A DNA stretch of 64,000 nt from assembly GCA_965261455.1 (NCBI GenBank), contig OZ253453.1:3224001-3288000 (forward strand), given 5' to 3'. The notes beneath the pieces were generated by a model that saw only the letters and a program-made list of their open reading frames with translations, searched no databases and was not told the DNA's origin. The stretch is from DAOUKH01 sp965261455 (GTDB lineage: Bacteria > Chloroflexota > Dehalococcoidia > SHYB01). How positions within the stretch are numbered: position 1 is the first letter of the stretch; the number at the start of each line of letters is the position of its first letter. A program made the position numbers and the translations under genes. Shown here one piece after another: positions 52,153 through 60,343 of this stretch.

Positions 52153-53295
52153 ATGGAAAACCTCATCGCCAACACCGCCATCGTTGGTGTCGGCTCCACA
52201 TCGTTCACCCACGACGCGACGCGCGGGCGTCTGGCGCTGGCCGTCGAGGCCATCGCCAAGGCCATCGACGACGCGGGGCTGCAGCCCGACGACATCGACG
52301 GGCTGACAAGCCACGTCTTCGATCCCACCACGGAGCGCGAGGTGCTGAACTGCTTCGGCTGGCGCAACCTCCGCTATTTCGCGGAGACGTCGTACGGCAA
52401 CAGCTCGGCCACGGTGGGGGTTGCCGCTTTGGGGGTTGCCACAGGGCAGGCGCGCTACGCGGTGGCCTTCCGCTCGATCAGCGGGCGGTACGGGGACGGG
52501 CCGCGGGCCGACCGTGTGAGCGGTGAGTACGCTTTCTACGCGCCGTTCGGGATGCGCGTCCCCGCGCATTGGATCGCGGTGATCGCCCAGCGCTACCTCC
52601 ATGTCTACGGCGCCGACCCACGGGCCTTCGGCTGGGTGTCGGTGGTCTGCCGGAAGCACGGCGCGACGAACCCGGGGGCGGTGAACTATGGCCGGCCCAT
52701 CACCATCGAGGACCATCAGGCGTCGCGGATGATCGCCGACCCGCTCCGCCTGTTCGACTGCACGCCGAACACGGAGGGCGCCTCCGCCGTGGTCGTGGCG
52801 TCGCGGGACGACGCGCGGGACCTGCGCCATCCGCCGGTGCGGATCCTCGGCTTCGTCCAGGGCTCGGGCGCGGAGACGGAGAACAACACCAACTACAACC
52901 GCCCGGACATCCTCTCCATCGACGAGACGCACTTCATGCGGCGGGAGATGTATGAGAAGACGGGCCTCGCGGCGAAGGACGTGGATGTGCTGCAAGTCTA
53001 CGACCACTTCACGCCGCTGGTGATCATGGGCCTGGAAGGGTGGGGGTTCTGCGGGAAGGGCGAGGGCGCCGCGTTCGTCGAAGGTGGCGAGCGCATCTCC
53101 ATCGGCGGCGACGTGGCCCTGAACACGGCCGGCGGCCACCTTGGCGAGGCCTACGTGCAGACGATGAACCACATCGTGGACTCGGTGCGGCAGCTTCGCG
53201 GGACTGCGCCGAACCAGGTGCCCAACGCCGAGGTGTCGCTGGTGGCCTCGGGGGTCAATCTCCCGGGCAGCGCCCTCATGCTGGGGAAGGCGTGA
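52153..53295 (+). CDS. Thiolase-like protein lacking the nucleophilic Cys (Ltp/SCP2 type)
   Basis: A 380-residue thiolase-fold protein. It opens NTAIVGVGSTSFTHDATRGR; where thiolases have the nucleophilic Cys this one reads SYGNSSATVGVAALGVATG (residues 80-98), with no Cys. DVDVLQVYDHFTPLVIMGLE and GGDVALNTAGGHLGEAYVQT are conserved near the end. Loss of the Cys is typical of Ltp-type retro-aldolases, so an aldol-cleaving role on a CoA ester is more likely than thiolysis. ATG 52153 is used. The DUF35 partner starts 40 bases after its stop. Confidence 0.85.
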   Translation: MENLIANTAIVGVGSTSFTHDATRGRLALAVEAIAKAIDDAGLQPDDIDGLTSHVFDPTTEREVLNCFGWRNLRYFAETSYGNSSATVGVAALGVATGQARYAVAFRSISGRYGDGPRADRVSGEYAFYAPFGMRVPAHWIAVIAQRYLHVYGADPRAFGWVSVVCRKHGATNPGAVNYGRPITIEDHQASRMIADPLRLFDCTPNTEGASAVVVASRDDARDLRHPPVRILGFVQGSGAETENNTNYNRPDILSIDETHFMRREMYEKTGLAAKDVDVLQVYDHFTPLVIMGLEGWGFCGKGEGAAFVEGGERISIGGDVALNTAGGHLGEAYVQTMNHIVDSVRQLRGTAPNQVPNAEVSLVASGVNLPGSALMLGKA

Positions 53296-53335
53296 TGACG
53301 TCGAACGCGGGTAGGACAAAAGAGGGGTGCCGCAC

Positions 53336-53743
53336 GTGGACTTGCTAGGCCCCATCCCCATCGCCGACTTTGACGACCGTGAGTATTGGGCGGGCTGCGC
53401 CCGCGGCGAGTTCATGCTCCAGCGCTGCGCCGATTGCAAGGCGTTCCGCCATCCGCCACGGCCGATGTGCCCCAAGTGCCGCTCGATGAGCGCCGAGTGG
53501 GTGGCGTCGAAGGGCACGGGCGAGGTCCATAGCTACACCGTGGTCCATCACCCCTCCGCGCCTGCCCTCCGGGAGGCCGTCCCCTACGGCATCGTCCTGG
53601 TTGAAATGGACGAGGGGCCGCGCATCATCAGCAATATGGTGGACGTTCCGCCCGGGGACCTGCGCATCGGGATGCGTGTTAGGGTCGCGTTCCGGGAAGT
53701 CGCGCCGGGCGTGGCGCTGCCGAAGTTCGCGAAATTAGGCTGA
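53336..53743 (+). CDS. DUF35 OB-fold/zinc-ribbon protein
   Basis: A 135-residue partner of the preceding Ltp-like protein. It has the zinc ribbon CADCKAFRHPPRPMCPKC (two CxxC pairs) and the OB-fold part GTGEVHSYTVVHHP and VRVAFREVAPGVALPKFAKL. GTG 53336 is chosen because AGAGGGG stands eight bases before it; GTG 53327 is possible. The repeat of the thiolase-like/DUF35 order at 48.6 and 52.2 kb supports a physical complex. Confidence 0.87.
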   Translation: MDLLGPIPIADFDDREYWAGCARGEFMLQRCADCKAFRHPPRPMCPKCRSMSAEWVASKGTGEVHSYTVVHHPSAPALREAVPYGIVLVEMDEGPRIISNMVDVPPGDLRIGMRVRVAFREVAPGVALPKFAKLG

Positions 53744-53785
53744 CGTGTGGCGATACGATGACCGCGGTTCTTGCGGAGGTTCGAT

Positions 53786-54349
53786 ATGGCTACGCCAGAA
53801 GTCCGAACAATTCGCGACCAGATAGCGTGGGCTTATGCGAATCTTGCCCGTGCACATGCCGCGTTGGAGGATGGGGAGGACAGATACCGTCGCGTACATC
53901 ATATTATAAGGAATAAATTGTACTATGGATTAGTATCCGGCAGTATGTCGATGCGTTCCATTTACGATGATGAACGGATCAAGATGACCATGCCGAAAGG
54001 GTGCTCATACTGCGGCAGTGCTCGAAGCTTGGTCGTTGACCACTTAATACCAAAGATTCGAGGAGGTCCAGACGAATCCGATAATCTCATCCTGGCATGT
54101 CGCCCATGCAACAGTTCAAAAGGAGGCAAAGACATGGTTGCTTGGGCGGCCTCAAAAGGATTCTTTCCATCCATTCTACTGCTGCGTCGATATACAAAAA
54201 TCGTCGCTCGGTTCTGTGAAGAGAATGGATATATGAATTTGGAATTGTCGAAAGTGCTGGAAGCAGATATTCCCTTTGATGTTCGCCTATTGCCAACGAA
54301 GTATCCACCCTTGAAAGAACTTACCTTATGGGTATCTCCGCATGCGTAG
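53786..54349 (+). CDS. HNH endonuclease
   Basis: A 187-residue protein with a complete HNH domain: GCSYCGSARSLVVDHLIPKI (first zinc pair and catalytic His) then RGGPDESDNLILACRPCNSS and KGGKD (Asn, second zinc pair). An N-terminal helical region precedes it and an AT-rich-coded C-terminal region follows. Base composition is clearly lower in GC than its neighbours, with TTA, ATA and AAA codons, indicating recent transfer. ATG 53786 follows GCGGAGG. Role unknown; it could be a solitary homing-type or defence nuclease. Confidence 0.85.
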   Translation: MATPEVRTIRDQIAWAYANLARAHAALEDGEDRYRRVHHIIRNKLYYGLVSGSMSMRSIYDDERIKMTMPKGCSYCGSARSLVVDHLIPKIRGGPDESDNLILACRPCNSSKGGKDMVAWAASKGFFPSILLLRRYTKIVARFCEENGYMNLELSKVLEADIPFDVRLLPTKYPPLKELTLWVSPHA

Positions 54350-54369
54350 GATTCGGGGCTAGCCGCCCA

Positions 54370-54540
54370 CTAGCTCATGCGGTCGTCGTAGATATCTTCG
54401 CGCCGGAGGCTGAGACCTTCGGGCCACACCCCCGCACGGCGGACGGGCCACACTTCGTCTAGCTTGGGCTTGCGATTGTCTTCCGGCCGCTTTCGCTCCA
54501 CCGGCGCGTTCCGATGCTTCTCGTCTTGATCTGTCGCCAT
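54370..54540 (-). CDS. Small charged protein (56 residues)
   Basis: On the minus strand ATG 54540 opens MATDQDEKHRNAPVERKRPE, then KPKLDEVWPVRRAGVWPEGL and SLRREDIYDDRMS to a stop at 54370-54372. Codon use is high-GC and host-like. The C-terminal part (VWPEGLSLRREDIYDD) looks like a structured, conserved peptide, while the N-terminal half is hydrophilic. A GGAGG lies about 11 bases upstream of the start. It is convergent with the HNH gene and resembles nothing I can name. Confidence 0.5.
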   Translation of the reverse strand: MATDQDEKHRNAPVERKRPEDNRKPKLDEVWPVRRAGVWPEGLSLRREDIYDDRMS

Positions 54541-54706
54541 GCCGGTTCCGGCCTCCGTGTCAGGTGTTGAGCGCGACCACTAGCCTAGTTGGTTCGTGCA
54601 GCTGTCGCAAGGTGACGCCGTCCCCTCGCGCGTCGTCAACTGCCGTCAACGAGAGCACCGAGTAGGCGGAATCGACGCGTGACATGCGTAAGAGGCGGGG
54701 CTATGA

Positions 54707-54782
54707 TTGATCAAAGTGAAGAGGATTATATATAGGGTTAACCCTGTAGGCCCGCTATCTCCCGCCAGGAGTCCGCGGGCCT
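54707..54782 (+). promoter_or_regulatory. Promoter, palindrome and leader hairpin before two small genes
   Basis: TTGATC (54707-54712), 16 bases, TATATA (54729-54734) form a promoter. A perfect palindrome GGGTTAACCC (54735-54744) follows at the likely start site and may be an operator. AGGCCCGC (54748-54755) pairs with GCGGGCCT (54775-54782), with an inner CTCC/GGAG pairing, giving a leader hairpin about 30 bases before the GTG at 54813. The inner GGAG is not the gene's own ribosome site (GAAGGAGGAAG, near 54795). Confidence 0.5.
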
Positions 54783-54812
54783 CGACCATCTCTGAAGGAG
54801 GAAGAGTCCCAA

Positions 54813-55133
54813 GTGGAATACCTCTCTATGGAAAACGTCTCCGTGAAACCCGTCATCCTCTTCCATCATGTCCTGACCCTGGCGGTCCATGATCTTGACG
54901 AGGCGGTAGGGCCAGGGCGCCCATCAGACGCTTTGCTCGACCTGATCGACCGGCGCTGTGAGCTCATTCGGGACGAACAGCCGTTGGTTCCTCCCGAATC
55001 CGCTCTCTCCGAAGAGGAATTGCGCGACCTCGAAACCATGCGGAAGTCGTTCCGCGAGAGCGTCTGGCAACTGCGTGAGGGGCTCGGTGCGGACGACCCG
55101 GAGGTAAGCGGTGGAGGAGCCGCGACGACTTAG
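54813..55133 (+). CDS. Small hypothetical protein, first of an overlapping pair
   Basis: A 106-residue protein beginning GTG 54813 after a strong GAAGGAGGAAG site. MEYLSMENVSVKPVILFHHV is followed by an acidic helical body (LDLIDRRCELIRDEQ, LSEEELRDLETMRKSFRES) and a Gly/Ala tail. No known domain is recognised. It overlaps the next gene by 23 bases, so the two are likely coupled. It is probably soluble and alpha-helical. Confidence 0.55.
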   Translation: MEYLSMENVSVKPVILFHHVLTLAVHDLDEAVGPGRPSDALLDLIDRRCELIRDEQPLVPPESALSEEELRDLETMRKSFRESVWQLREGLGADDPEVSGGGAATT

Positions 55134-55341
55134 GCCGTTAGACCCTGATCTGGAGGAGGCGCTGCCGGTAGCCTTCCGGGTGCTGGCGAAAGCGCTCGCA
55201 CAAACTCTTCCTCCGTCAGAGGCGGAGCAACTGCTAGATCGAATCCTTCGGGATGATCCGGCGTGCGACACGTTATCCGAACGTCAACGCCTGCTGGCTT
55301 GGCGTCTTTGCCAGTTGGCTCTTGCACGGGGGCGTCAGTGA
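55111..55341 (+). CDS. Small hypothetical protein, second of an overlapping pair
   Basis: A 76-residue protein starting GTG 55111 with GGAGGTAAGC upstream, inside the end of the preceding gene. It reads MEEPRRLRPLDPDLEEALPV and then a helical stretch rich in Leu, Ala and Glu (LAKALAQTLPPSEAEQLLDR, LSERQRLLAWRLCQLALARG). It may bind its neighbour's product; nothing more can be said from sequence. Confidence 0.5.
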   Translation: MEEPRRLRPLDPDLEEALPVAFRVLAKALAQTLPPSEAEQLLDRILRDDPACDTLSERQRLLAWRLCQLALARGRQ

Positions 55342-55576
55342 GTCGATCAGGATGGATCATGGCCGCATCCTAGCACGCGGCCTGGGCCAAGAGGAATAAC
55401 GATGCGCGATCTGCCGCCACGGCCCGACAGAGAACGCCACCCCCAACTCTTCTGGAGTTGGCTGGCAATGGTGCACCGCTCGATCCTGTGGCTCAGATAC
55501 CGCCTCTAAGGGTGGGGAGCCGAGGGGCGCGAGGCATAAAGGGTATATAGTTGCCAAAGCGAAACCGAGAGACTCC

Positions 55577-55675
55577 ATGCCGCAAGAAAAGCCCCCGCCC
55601 CCGCCGCCTCCTCCGCCAGACACTGATCCGTCGGTGCTGTTTAAGGGAGACAAGGCTGGGGCGAAGAAAGGCTGA
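55577..55675 (+). CDS. Possible 32-residue proline-rich micro-ORF
   Basis: ATG 55577 reads MPQEKPPPPPPPPPDTDPSV and LFKGDKAGAKKG before TGA 55673-55675. There is a run of nine Pro and a basic tail. No strong ribosome site is present (GAGAG only). It may be a real micropeptide, which would stall on its polyproline run without EF-P, or chance translation of a C-rich tract. Confidence 0.25.
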   Translation: MPQEKPPPPPPPPPDTDPSVLFKGDKAGAKKG

Positions 55676-55679
55676 CTGA

Positions 55680-56200
55680 CGCGCGGTTTGGGCTGGCTTC
55701 GATGACCTTTGGTGGTTGCGAGGCGGCCCCTCATCTCAATCTTCTCCCGTGGGTGACTTTTGCGTAACCTTGGGCCGCAGGCTCTGGCAAGGTCGCGCAG
55801 ACCCCACCTCCCCCCGCCCTCACCCCAACCCTCTCCCAGCGGGAGAGGGGGAAGACCTCCCCGCCCTACTCGTTTCCCAACCCGCGGGCGGGTTACGCAA
55901 AGGTCTCCGTGGGGAGAAGAGGCAAGACCTCCCGGCGCCGCCCGTGCTTGAGGCCGCGGGCGGGTTGCGCAAGGGTCTCTGCTGGGAGAGGAGGCCGGAG
56001 CGGCGCCCTTGGGGCGCCCGCGCGCCTGCGGCGCGCCCCTCTCTCAGTCTCCCCCAGAGGGGGAGAGGCTTAAGTGAATGCCACCTCCGCCCCCCCCCCG
56101 CCAGGAGCCCAGCCGGTTTTGCAAGGGGCTTCAGCGGGAGAGGGGCAAGAAGGGAGGGCGCCCACAAGGGGCGCCCCTACGGGAGAAGGAGGGGGTTGGC
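55680..56200. repeat. Long non-coding stretch made of dispersed repeats
   Basis: No gene is supported. Repeats in order: GCGAGGCGGCCCCTCATCTC (55718 onward, also at 6.7 kb), CCAACCCTCTCCCAGCGGGA (55826 onward) with the IS110-type target GGGAGAGGGGG at 55841-55851, AAGAGGCAAGACCTCCCGGC (55916 onward), CTCTCTCAGTCTCCCCCAGA (56040 onward), a long unit shared with 50.8 kb (56053-56125), and GGCGCCCACAAGGGGCGCCC (56158 onward). Confidence 0.75.
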
Positions 56201-56201
56201 C

Positions 56202-57140
56202 CTAGGCGAAAGCGGGGAGGACTTCTTTGCCGAAGAGTTCGATGGAGGGGAGCCGGGCGCGGTCGTGGAAGAACCAGGTGAAGTGGGTGACGCCGGCCTT
56301 GGCGACTTCTTCGATGCGGCGGGCGACCATGTCGGGGGTGCCGACGTAGCCGGCGGCTTCGACGCCGAAGCCGGGGCCGGCGTAGCGCCGGTTGGCCAGG
56401 GCGAGGGCGTCGGGGAGGTCGGCCTTGGTGGGGACGATGACCAGGACGGCTTCGAGGGTGAATTGCAGGGTGGCGGGGTCGCGGCCGATCTTGGCGCACT
56501 CCGCCTTGAGGAGCTCGATCTTCTCCTCGACGACGGCGGCGGCGCCGGTGGGGGCGTTCCAGACGTCGGCCTTGCGAGCGGCGAGGGGGAGGGTGAGCTT
56601 GGGCCCGGCCCCGCCGATCCAGATCGGGGGGTGCGGCGACTGCACCGATTTGGGGAGGAGCGGGGCGTCTTCGAGCTCGAAGAACTTGCCCTTGAAGGTG
56701 GTGCGCTCCTGGGTGAAGAGGAGCTTGATGATGTCGATGGACTCTTCGAGGCGTTCGGTGCGCTCGCGGGCGCCGGGGAAGTGGATGCCGTACTCGGGGT
56801 GTTCCCGCGGATAGGAACCGGTGCCGAGGCCGAGCTCGAGCCGGCCCCCGCTGATCACGTCGAGCGACGAGGCCATCTTGGCGACGAGGGCGGGATGGCG
56901 GAAGGCGTTGTCGAGTACCAGGTGACCGAGCCGTATCGTGCTGGTGATGGGAGCGAGGGCCGAGGCCAGCGTCCAGGCCTCGAACGACGGCACGTCGGGG
57001 AGGAAGGGCGGGTAGAGGTGGTCCATGAACCAGACGTTGCGGTAGCCAAGCTCCTCCGCCTTGTCCACGCGGGCGCGGATGTCGTCGAAGCTGAACTGCA
57101 ACTGGGGGATGTAGACGCCGAAGTCGATTTTGCCGGCCAT
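56202..57140 (-). CDS. Luciferase-like (LLM class) flavin- or F420-dependent oxidoreductase
   Basis: A 312-residue bacterial-luciferase-fold TIM barrel. IDFGVYIPQLQFSFDDIRAR, NVWFMDHLYPPFLPDVPSFE, IRLGHLVLDNAFRHPALVAK, LDVISGGRLELGLGTGS and IWIGGAGPKLTLPLAA are the successive cofactor and barrel motifs of the F420/FMN LLM family. It would oxidise or reduce an organic substrate; the F420 versus FMN choice cannot be made from sequence alone. It starts ATG 57140, with GCAGGAGG upstream. Confidence 0.9.
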   Translation of the reverse strand: MAGKIDFGVYIPQLQFSFDDIRARVDKAEELGYRNVWFMDHLYPPFLPDVPSFEAWTLASALAPITSTIRLGHLVLDNAFRHPALVAKMASSLDVISGGRLELGLGTGSYPREHPEYGIHFPGARERTERLEESIDIIKLLFTQERTTFKGKFFELEDAPLLPKSVQSPHPPIWIGGAGPKLTLPLAARKADVWNAPTGAAAVVEEKIELLKAECAKIGRDPATLQFTLEAVLVIVPTKADLPDALALANRRYAGPGFGVEAAGYVGTPDMVARRIEEVAKAGVTHFTWFFHDRARLPSIELFGKEVLPAFA

Positions 57141-57241
57141 GGCCTGCCTCCTGGACGCTCCGATTCGAGCGGCCCTACGTTAGCAGGTTCCTCCGCGCGC
57201 CGTCATTGCCGGGCAGCGGCGCGGGGCCTAGACTGCGCGGC

Positions 57242-57748
57242 ATGCCGACGCACGCGCTCCCGCCCGGCTTTCGCATCCGCCCCGCGGCGGCGGGCGACGT
57301 TCCCCTCCTGCTCGACCTGATCCGCGGCCTCGCTGAGTACGAGCGGCTCTCCCACGAGATGCGCGCCGACGAGGACGGGCTCCGCGAGACGCTGTTCGGT
57401 GAGCGGCGCTACGCCGAGGCGGTGATCGGCGAGGTCGACGGCGATGCGGTGGGCTTCGCGCTCTACTTCCACAGCTACTCGACCTTCCTGGGGAAGCCGG
57501 GGCTGTACCTGGAGGACCTGTTCGTGAAGCCGGAGCACCGTGGCAGAGGCTTAGGCGGGGGGCTCCTGCGTCACGTGGGCGGAGTCGCCGTCGAGCGTGA
57601 CTGTGGCCGGCTCGAATGGGCCGTCCTTGATTGGAACGAGCCCGCCATCGGCTTCTACCGCAAGCTCGGCGCGTCGCCGATGGACGAGTGGACGACGTAC
57701 CGCGTGACCGGCGAGGCGCTGCGGAAGCTTGCGGAAGGCGCGACGTGA
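57242..57748 (+). CDS. GNAT family N-acetyltransferase
   Basis: A 168-residue acetyltransferase of the diamine acetyltransferase-like type. The acetyl-CoA site is LEDLFVKPEHRGRGLGGGLL (V-x-x-x-x-RGxGxG), followed by WAVLDWNEPAIGFYRKLGA (motif B, Tyr). The start is ATG 57242. Its stop overlaps the GTG of the next gene by four bases (GTGA), so the two are coupled, although an acetyltransferase and an amidohydrolase have no obvious shared step. Confidence 0.88.
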   Translation: MPTHALPPGFRIRPAAAGDVPLLLDLIRGLAEYERLSHEMRADEDGLRETLFGERRYAEAVIGEVDGDAVGFALYFHSYSTFLGKPGLYLEDLFVKPEHRGRGLGGGLLRHVGGVAVERDCGRLEWAVLDWNEPAIGFYRKLGASPMDEWTTYRVTGEALRKLAEGAT

Positions 57749-59199
57749 CCACCCGCTCGGCGGAGATCAGGGCGGCGCTGGGCCATCCGATCATCGACGC
57801 CGACGGCCACTTCCTCGAATTGACGCCGGTGTTGTGGCCGGCCTTTCTCGATACCGCCCGGCGAATCGGGGGCAACAACGTCGCGCTGCGCTTCGAGCGG
57901 GCCGGCGACCCCACGCACGACGTGGCGGTGCTCGATCCGTGGTACGCCATGAGCGACGAGGAGCGGCGCGATACGTGGACGGCCTGCCCCGCGTGGTGGG
58001 TCCATCCCACGGTGAATACGCTCGACCGGGCGACGGTGTCGCTGCCGCGGCTGCTCTACGAGCGGATGGACGAGCTGGGGATCGACTTCAGTATTCAATA
58101 CCCTTCGAACGCTCTGACCTTTCGCAGCATGGCCGACCCCGAGCTTCGGACCGTGGGCTGCCGCGCGGTCAACACGCTGCACGCCGAGGTCTACGCGCCC
58201 TACGCCGACCGCATGACGCCGGCGGCGGTCGTGCCGTCGCACACGCCGGAGGAGGCGATCGCGGAGGCCGAGTACGCCGTCGAACGGCTGGGGCTGAAGG
58301 TGATCACGCTGGGGCACGTGCTGCGTCCGGTCCCCAAGCTGGCGCGGGAGCGCCCCGACGTCGCCGGGCACGACCGCCGGCTCGATGCGCTGGGGGTCGA
58401 CAGCGATCACGACTACGACCCGTTCTGGGCCAAGTGCATCGAGCTTGGCGTCGCGCCCACGTTCCATTCGGGGAGCCGTGGCTGGGGAAGCCGCCGCTCG
58501 GTGACCAACTTTTCGTTTAATCACATCGGCCACTTCTCCGAGGGCGGAACGGCGATCTGCAAGTCGCTGTTCATGGCGGGGGTGACGCGGCGCTTCCCCG
58601 AGCTCAGGACAGCGTTTCTCGAAGGGGGCGTCTCTGGGGCGTGCAGTCTGTACGCCGGTATCGTCGGCGAGTGGGAGAAGCGGAACCGGGAGGCGCTGCG
58701 GGCGGTCGATCCGTCGCGGCTCGACGGCGGCGCTCTGGTCGCCCTTGCCGGGGACTACGGCGACGACCGTGTGAGGGCACGGCTCGACGCTTTGCGCGCC
58801 TTCTATGCGCACGAGGCGTCGCGTCCCTTCTACCGGGACGACTGGGCGGCGCTGGAGGTCGAGCGCGGCGAGCAGCTTCGCGACCTCTTCGTCGACAATT
58901 TCTACTTTGGGTGCGAGGCCGACGACCCGACGACGGCATGGGCCTTCGACGCCCGGACGAACCCGCACGGGGCCCGTCTGCGCGCCATGCTTGGCTCCGA
59001 CATGGGCCACTACGACGTGCCGGACCTGGCCCGCGTGGTCGAGGAGGCCTACGAGCTGGTGGAGCGGGGGTTGGTGTCGGAGGACGACTTCCGGGACTTC
59101 ACGTTCGGGAATGCGGCGAGGCTCCATGCCGGGATGAACCCGCGGTTTTTCGACGGCACGCCGGCGGCGGCGGCGGTCGAGGCCTTGCTTGGAGTGTAG
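57745..59199 (+). CDS. Amidohydrolase-2 family metal-dependent hydrolase (long form)
   Basis: A 484-residue TIM-barrel hydrolase, longer than the other paralogs here. IIDADGHFLELTPVLWPAFL has the DxH motif, APTFHSGSRGWGSRRSV the central His, and AMLGSDMGHYDVPDLARVVE the catalytic Asp region. It shares FNHIGHFSEGGTAICKSLFM-type insertions with the partial gene at the window's left end. The start is GTG 57745, overlapping the GNAT stop. Substrate unknown. Confidence 0.87.
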   Translation: MTTRSAEIRAALGHPIIDADGHFLELTPVLWPAFLDTARRIGGNNVALRFERAGDPTHDVAVLDPWYAMSDEERRDTWTACPAWWVHPTVNTLDRATVSLPRLLYERMDELGIDFSIQYPSNALTFRSMADPELRTVGCRAVNTLHAEVYAPYADRMTPAAVVPSHTPEEAIAEAEYAVERLGLKVITLGHVLRPVPKLARERPDVAGHDRRLDALGVDSDHDYDPFWAKCIELGVAPTFHSGSRGWGSRRSVTNFSFNHIGHFSEGGTAICKSLFMAGVTRRFPELRTAFLEGGVSGACSLYAGIVGEWEKRNREALRAVDPSRLDGGALVALAGDYGDDRVRARLDALRAFYAHEASRPFYRDDWAALEVERGEQLRDLFVDNFYFGCEADDPTTAWAFDARTNPHGARLRAMLGSDMGHYDVPDLARVVEEAYELVERGLVSEDDFRDFTFGNAARLHAGMNPRFFDGTPAAAAVEALLGV

Positions 59200-59204
59200 T
59201 GCCC

Positions 59205-59340
59205 GCGCGCCTATCGGCGCGTGCCCTCTCTCGGTCTCCCCCCAAGAGGAGACCTTTGCGTAACTTGGCGGGCGGGCTTGAGCAAGGTCGCGCGGCCCGC
59301 GCCGCCCCCCGCCCTCACCCCAACCCTCTCCCAGCGGGAG
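59205..59340. repeat. Dispersed repeat, left half, interrupted by the IS110 element
   Basis: CCCTCTCTCGGTCTCCCCCC (59222 onward), CTTTGCGTAACTTGGCGGGC (59254 onward) and CCCTCACCCCAACCCTCTCC followed by CAGCGGGAG (59311-59340) match the order of units at 50.56-50.64 kb. The match breaks exactly at 59341 and resumes after 60488. Confidence 0.8.
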
Positions 59341-59357
59341 AGCAACTGTGTTGAAAG

Positions 59358-60329
59358 TCAAGGGTTCTCTACGGCTGGGACCTCCGTTCTCGCGAACGAC
59401 GGGTCCCACGCGGCGCCGTGCTTGAGCATGCTGTTGAGGATGACCAGCAGTTTGCGCATGCAGGCGGTCAGCGCGACCTTCTTTGCCTTGCCCGACCCGC
59501 AGAGCCGCAGATAGAAGTCCCGGATCACCGGATTGTGGCGCGTGGCCGTAAGCGTGGCCATGTACAGGGTCTGACGAGCCGGCGCCCGACCTCCCCACAC
59601 GGTGCGCCGCCCGCGCAGCATCCCGCTGTCGCGGTTGAACGGGGCGACCCCGAGCAGGCTCGCGATCTGCTTGCCGCCCAGCTCCCCCAGCTCGGGGACC
59701 TCCGCCAGCAGCGTCATGCCCAGCACCGGCCCCACCCCGGGGACGCTCCGAAGCAGGTCCTCTCGCTCCCGCCATACCGGGTTCCGTTGGATGCGCTTGC
59801 TCAGCTCCTCGTCCAGCTTGCGCAACTCCTTTCCCAGCCAGGCGATGTGGCGCTGGATGTCCTTGCGGACCGGCCCCACGGTGCTGCTCAGACGGTTCTT
59901 CTCCGCCGTGATCATCGTGACCACCTGCCGCCTTCGCTCCACGTGCGCCTCCAGCGCCTGTGCTTCCGCGTCGGGCAAACGGGTGGGCCGCGGCCGCATG
60001 GCCATGCCGAAGTGGCCAATGACCTCCGCGTCCAGCCGGTCCGTCTTGGCCAGCCGTCCGCTCGCCTTGGCGAAGTCCCGCACCTGGCGCGGATTGACCA
60101 CCGCCGCCGGGATATGCGCCGCGGCGAGCCCCGCCACGACCGCCCGCTGCAGTCCGCCCGTCGATTCCAGCACCACCAGCACCGGCGCCAGGGGTCCGAG
60201 CGCGGCGACCAATTCGTCAATTCCCTGCGGCGTGTTGGGGACGCTCCACTGCGTCCCGTCCGGCAGGACGGCGATGTCCAGCACCTTCTTGGAGACGTCG
60301 ATCCCCACGAAACGTTCCGCTGACTCCAC
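59358..60329 (-). CDS. IS110-family transposase (DEDD recombinase)
   Basis: A 323-residue recombinase. The RuvC-like DEDD residues are Asp11 (RFVGIDVSKKVLD), Glu55 (LVVLESTGGLQ), Asp97 and Asp100 (AKTDRLDAEVI). The C-terminal Tnp domain has the HhH-like SVPGVGPVLGMTLLAEVPEL and a candidate catalytic Ser235 in FNRDSGMLRGRR. The frame is intact, so the element may be active. It acts with the structured RNA predicted from the upstream non-coding end to join target and element ends. Confidence 0.95.
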   Translation of the reverse strand: MESAERFVGIDVSKKVLDIAVLPDGTQWSVPNTPQGIDELVAALGPLAPVLVVLESTGGLQRAVVAGLAAAHIPAAVVNPRQVRDFAKASGRLAKTDRLDAEVIGHFGMAMRPRPTRLPDAEAQALEAHVERRRQVVTMITAEKNRLSSTVGPVRKDIQRHIAWLGKELRKLDEELSKRIQRNPVWREREDLLRSVPGVGPVLGMTLLAEVPELGELGGKQIASLLGVAPFNRDSGMLRGRRTVWGGRAPARQTLYMATLTATRHNPVIRDFYLRLCGSGKAKKVALTACMRKLLVILNSMLKHGAAWDPSFARTEVPAVENP

Positions 60330-60343
60330 AATCCCTCTCCTTT

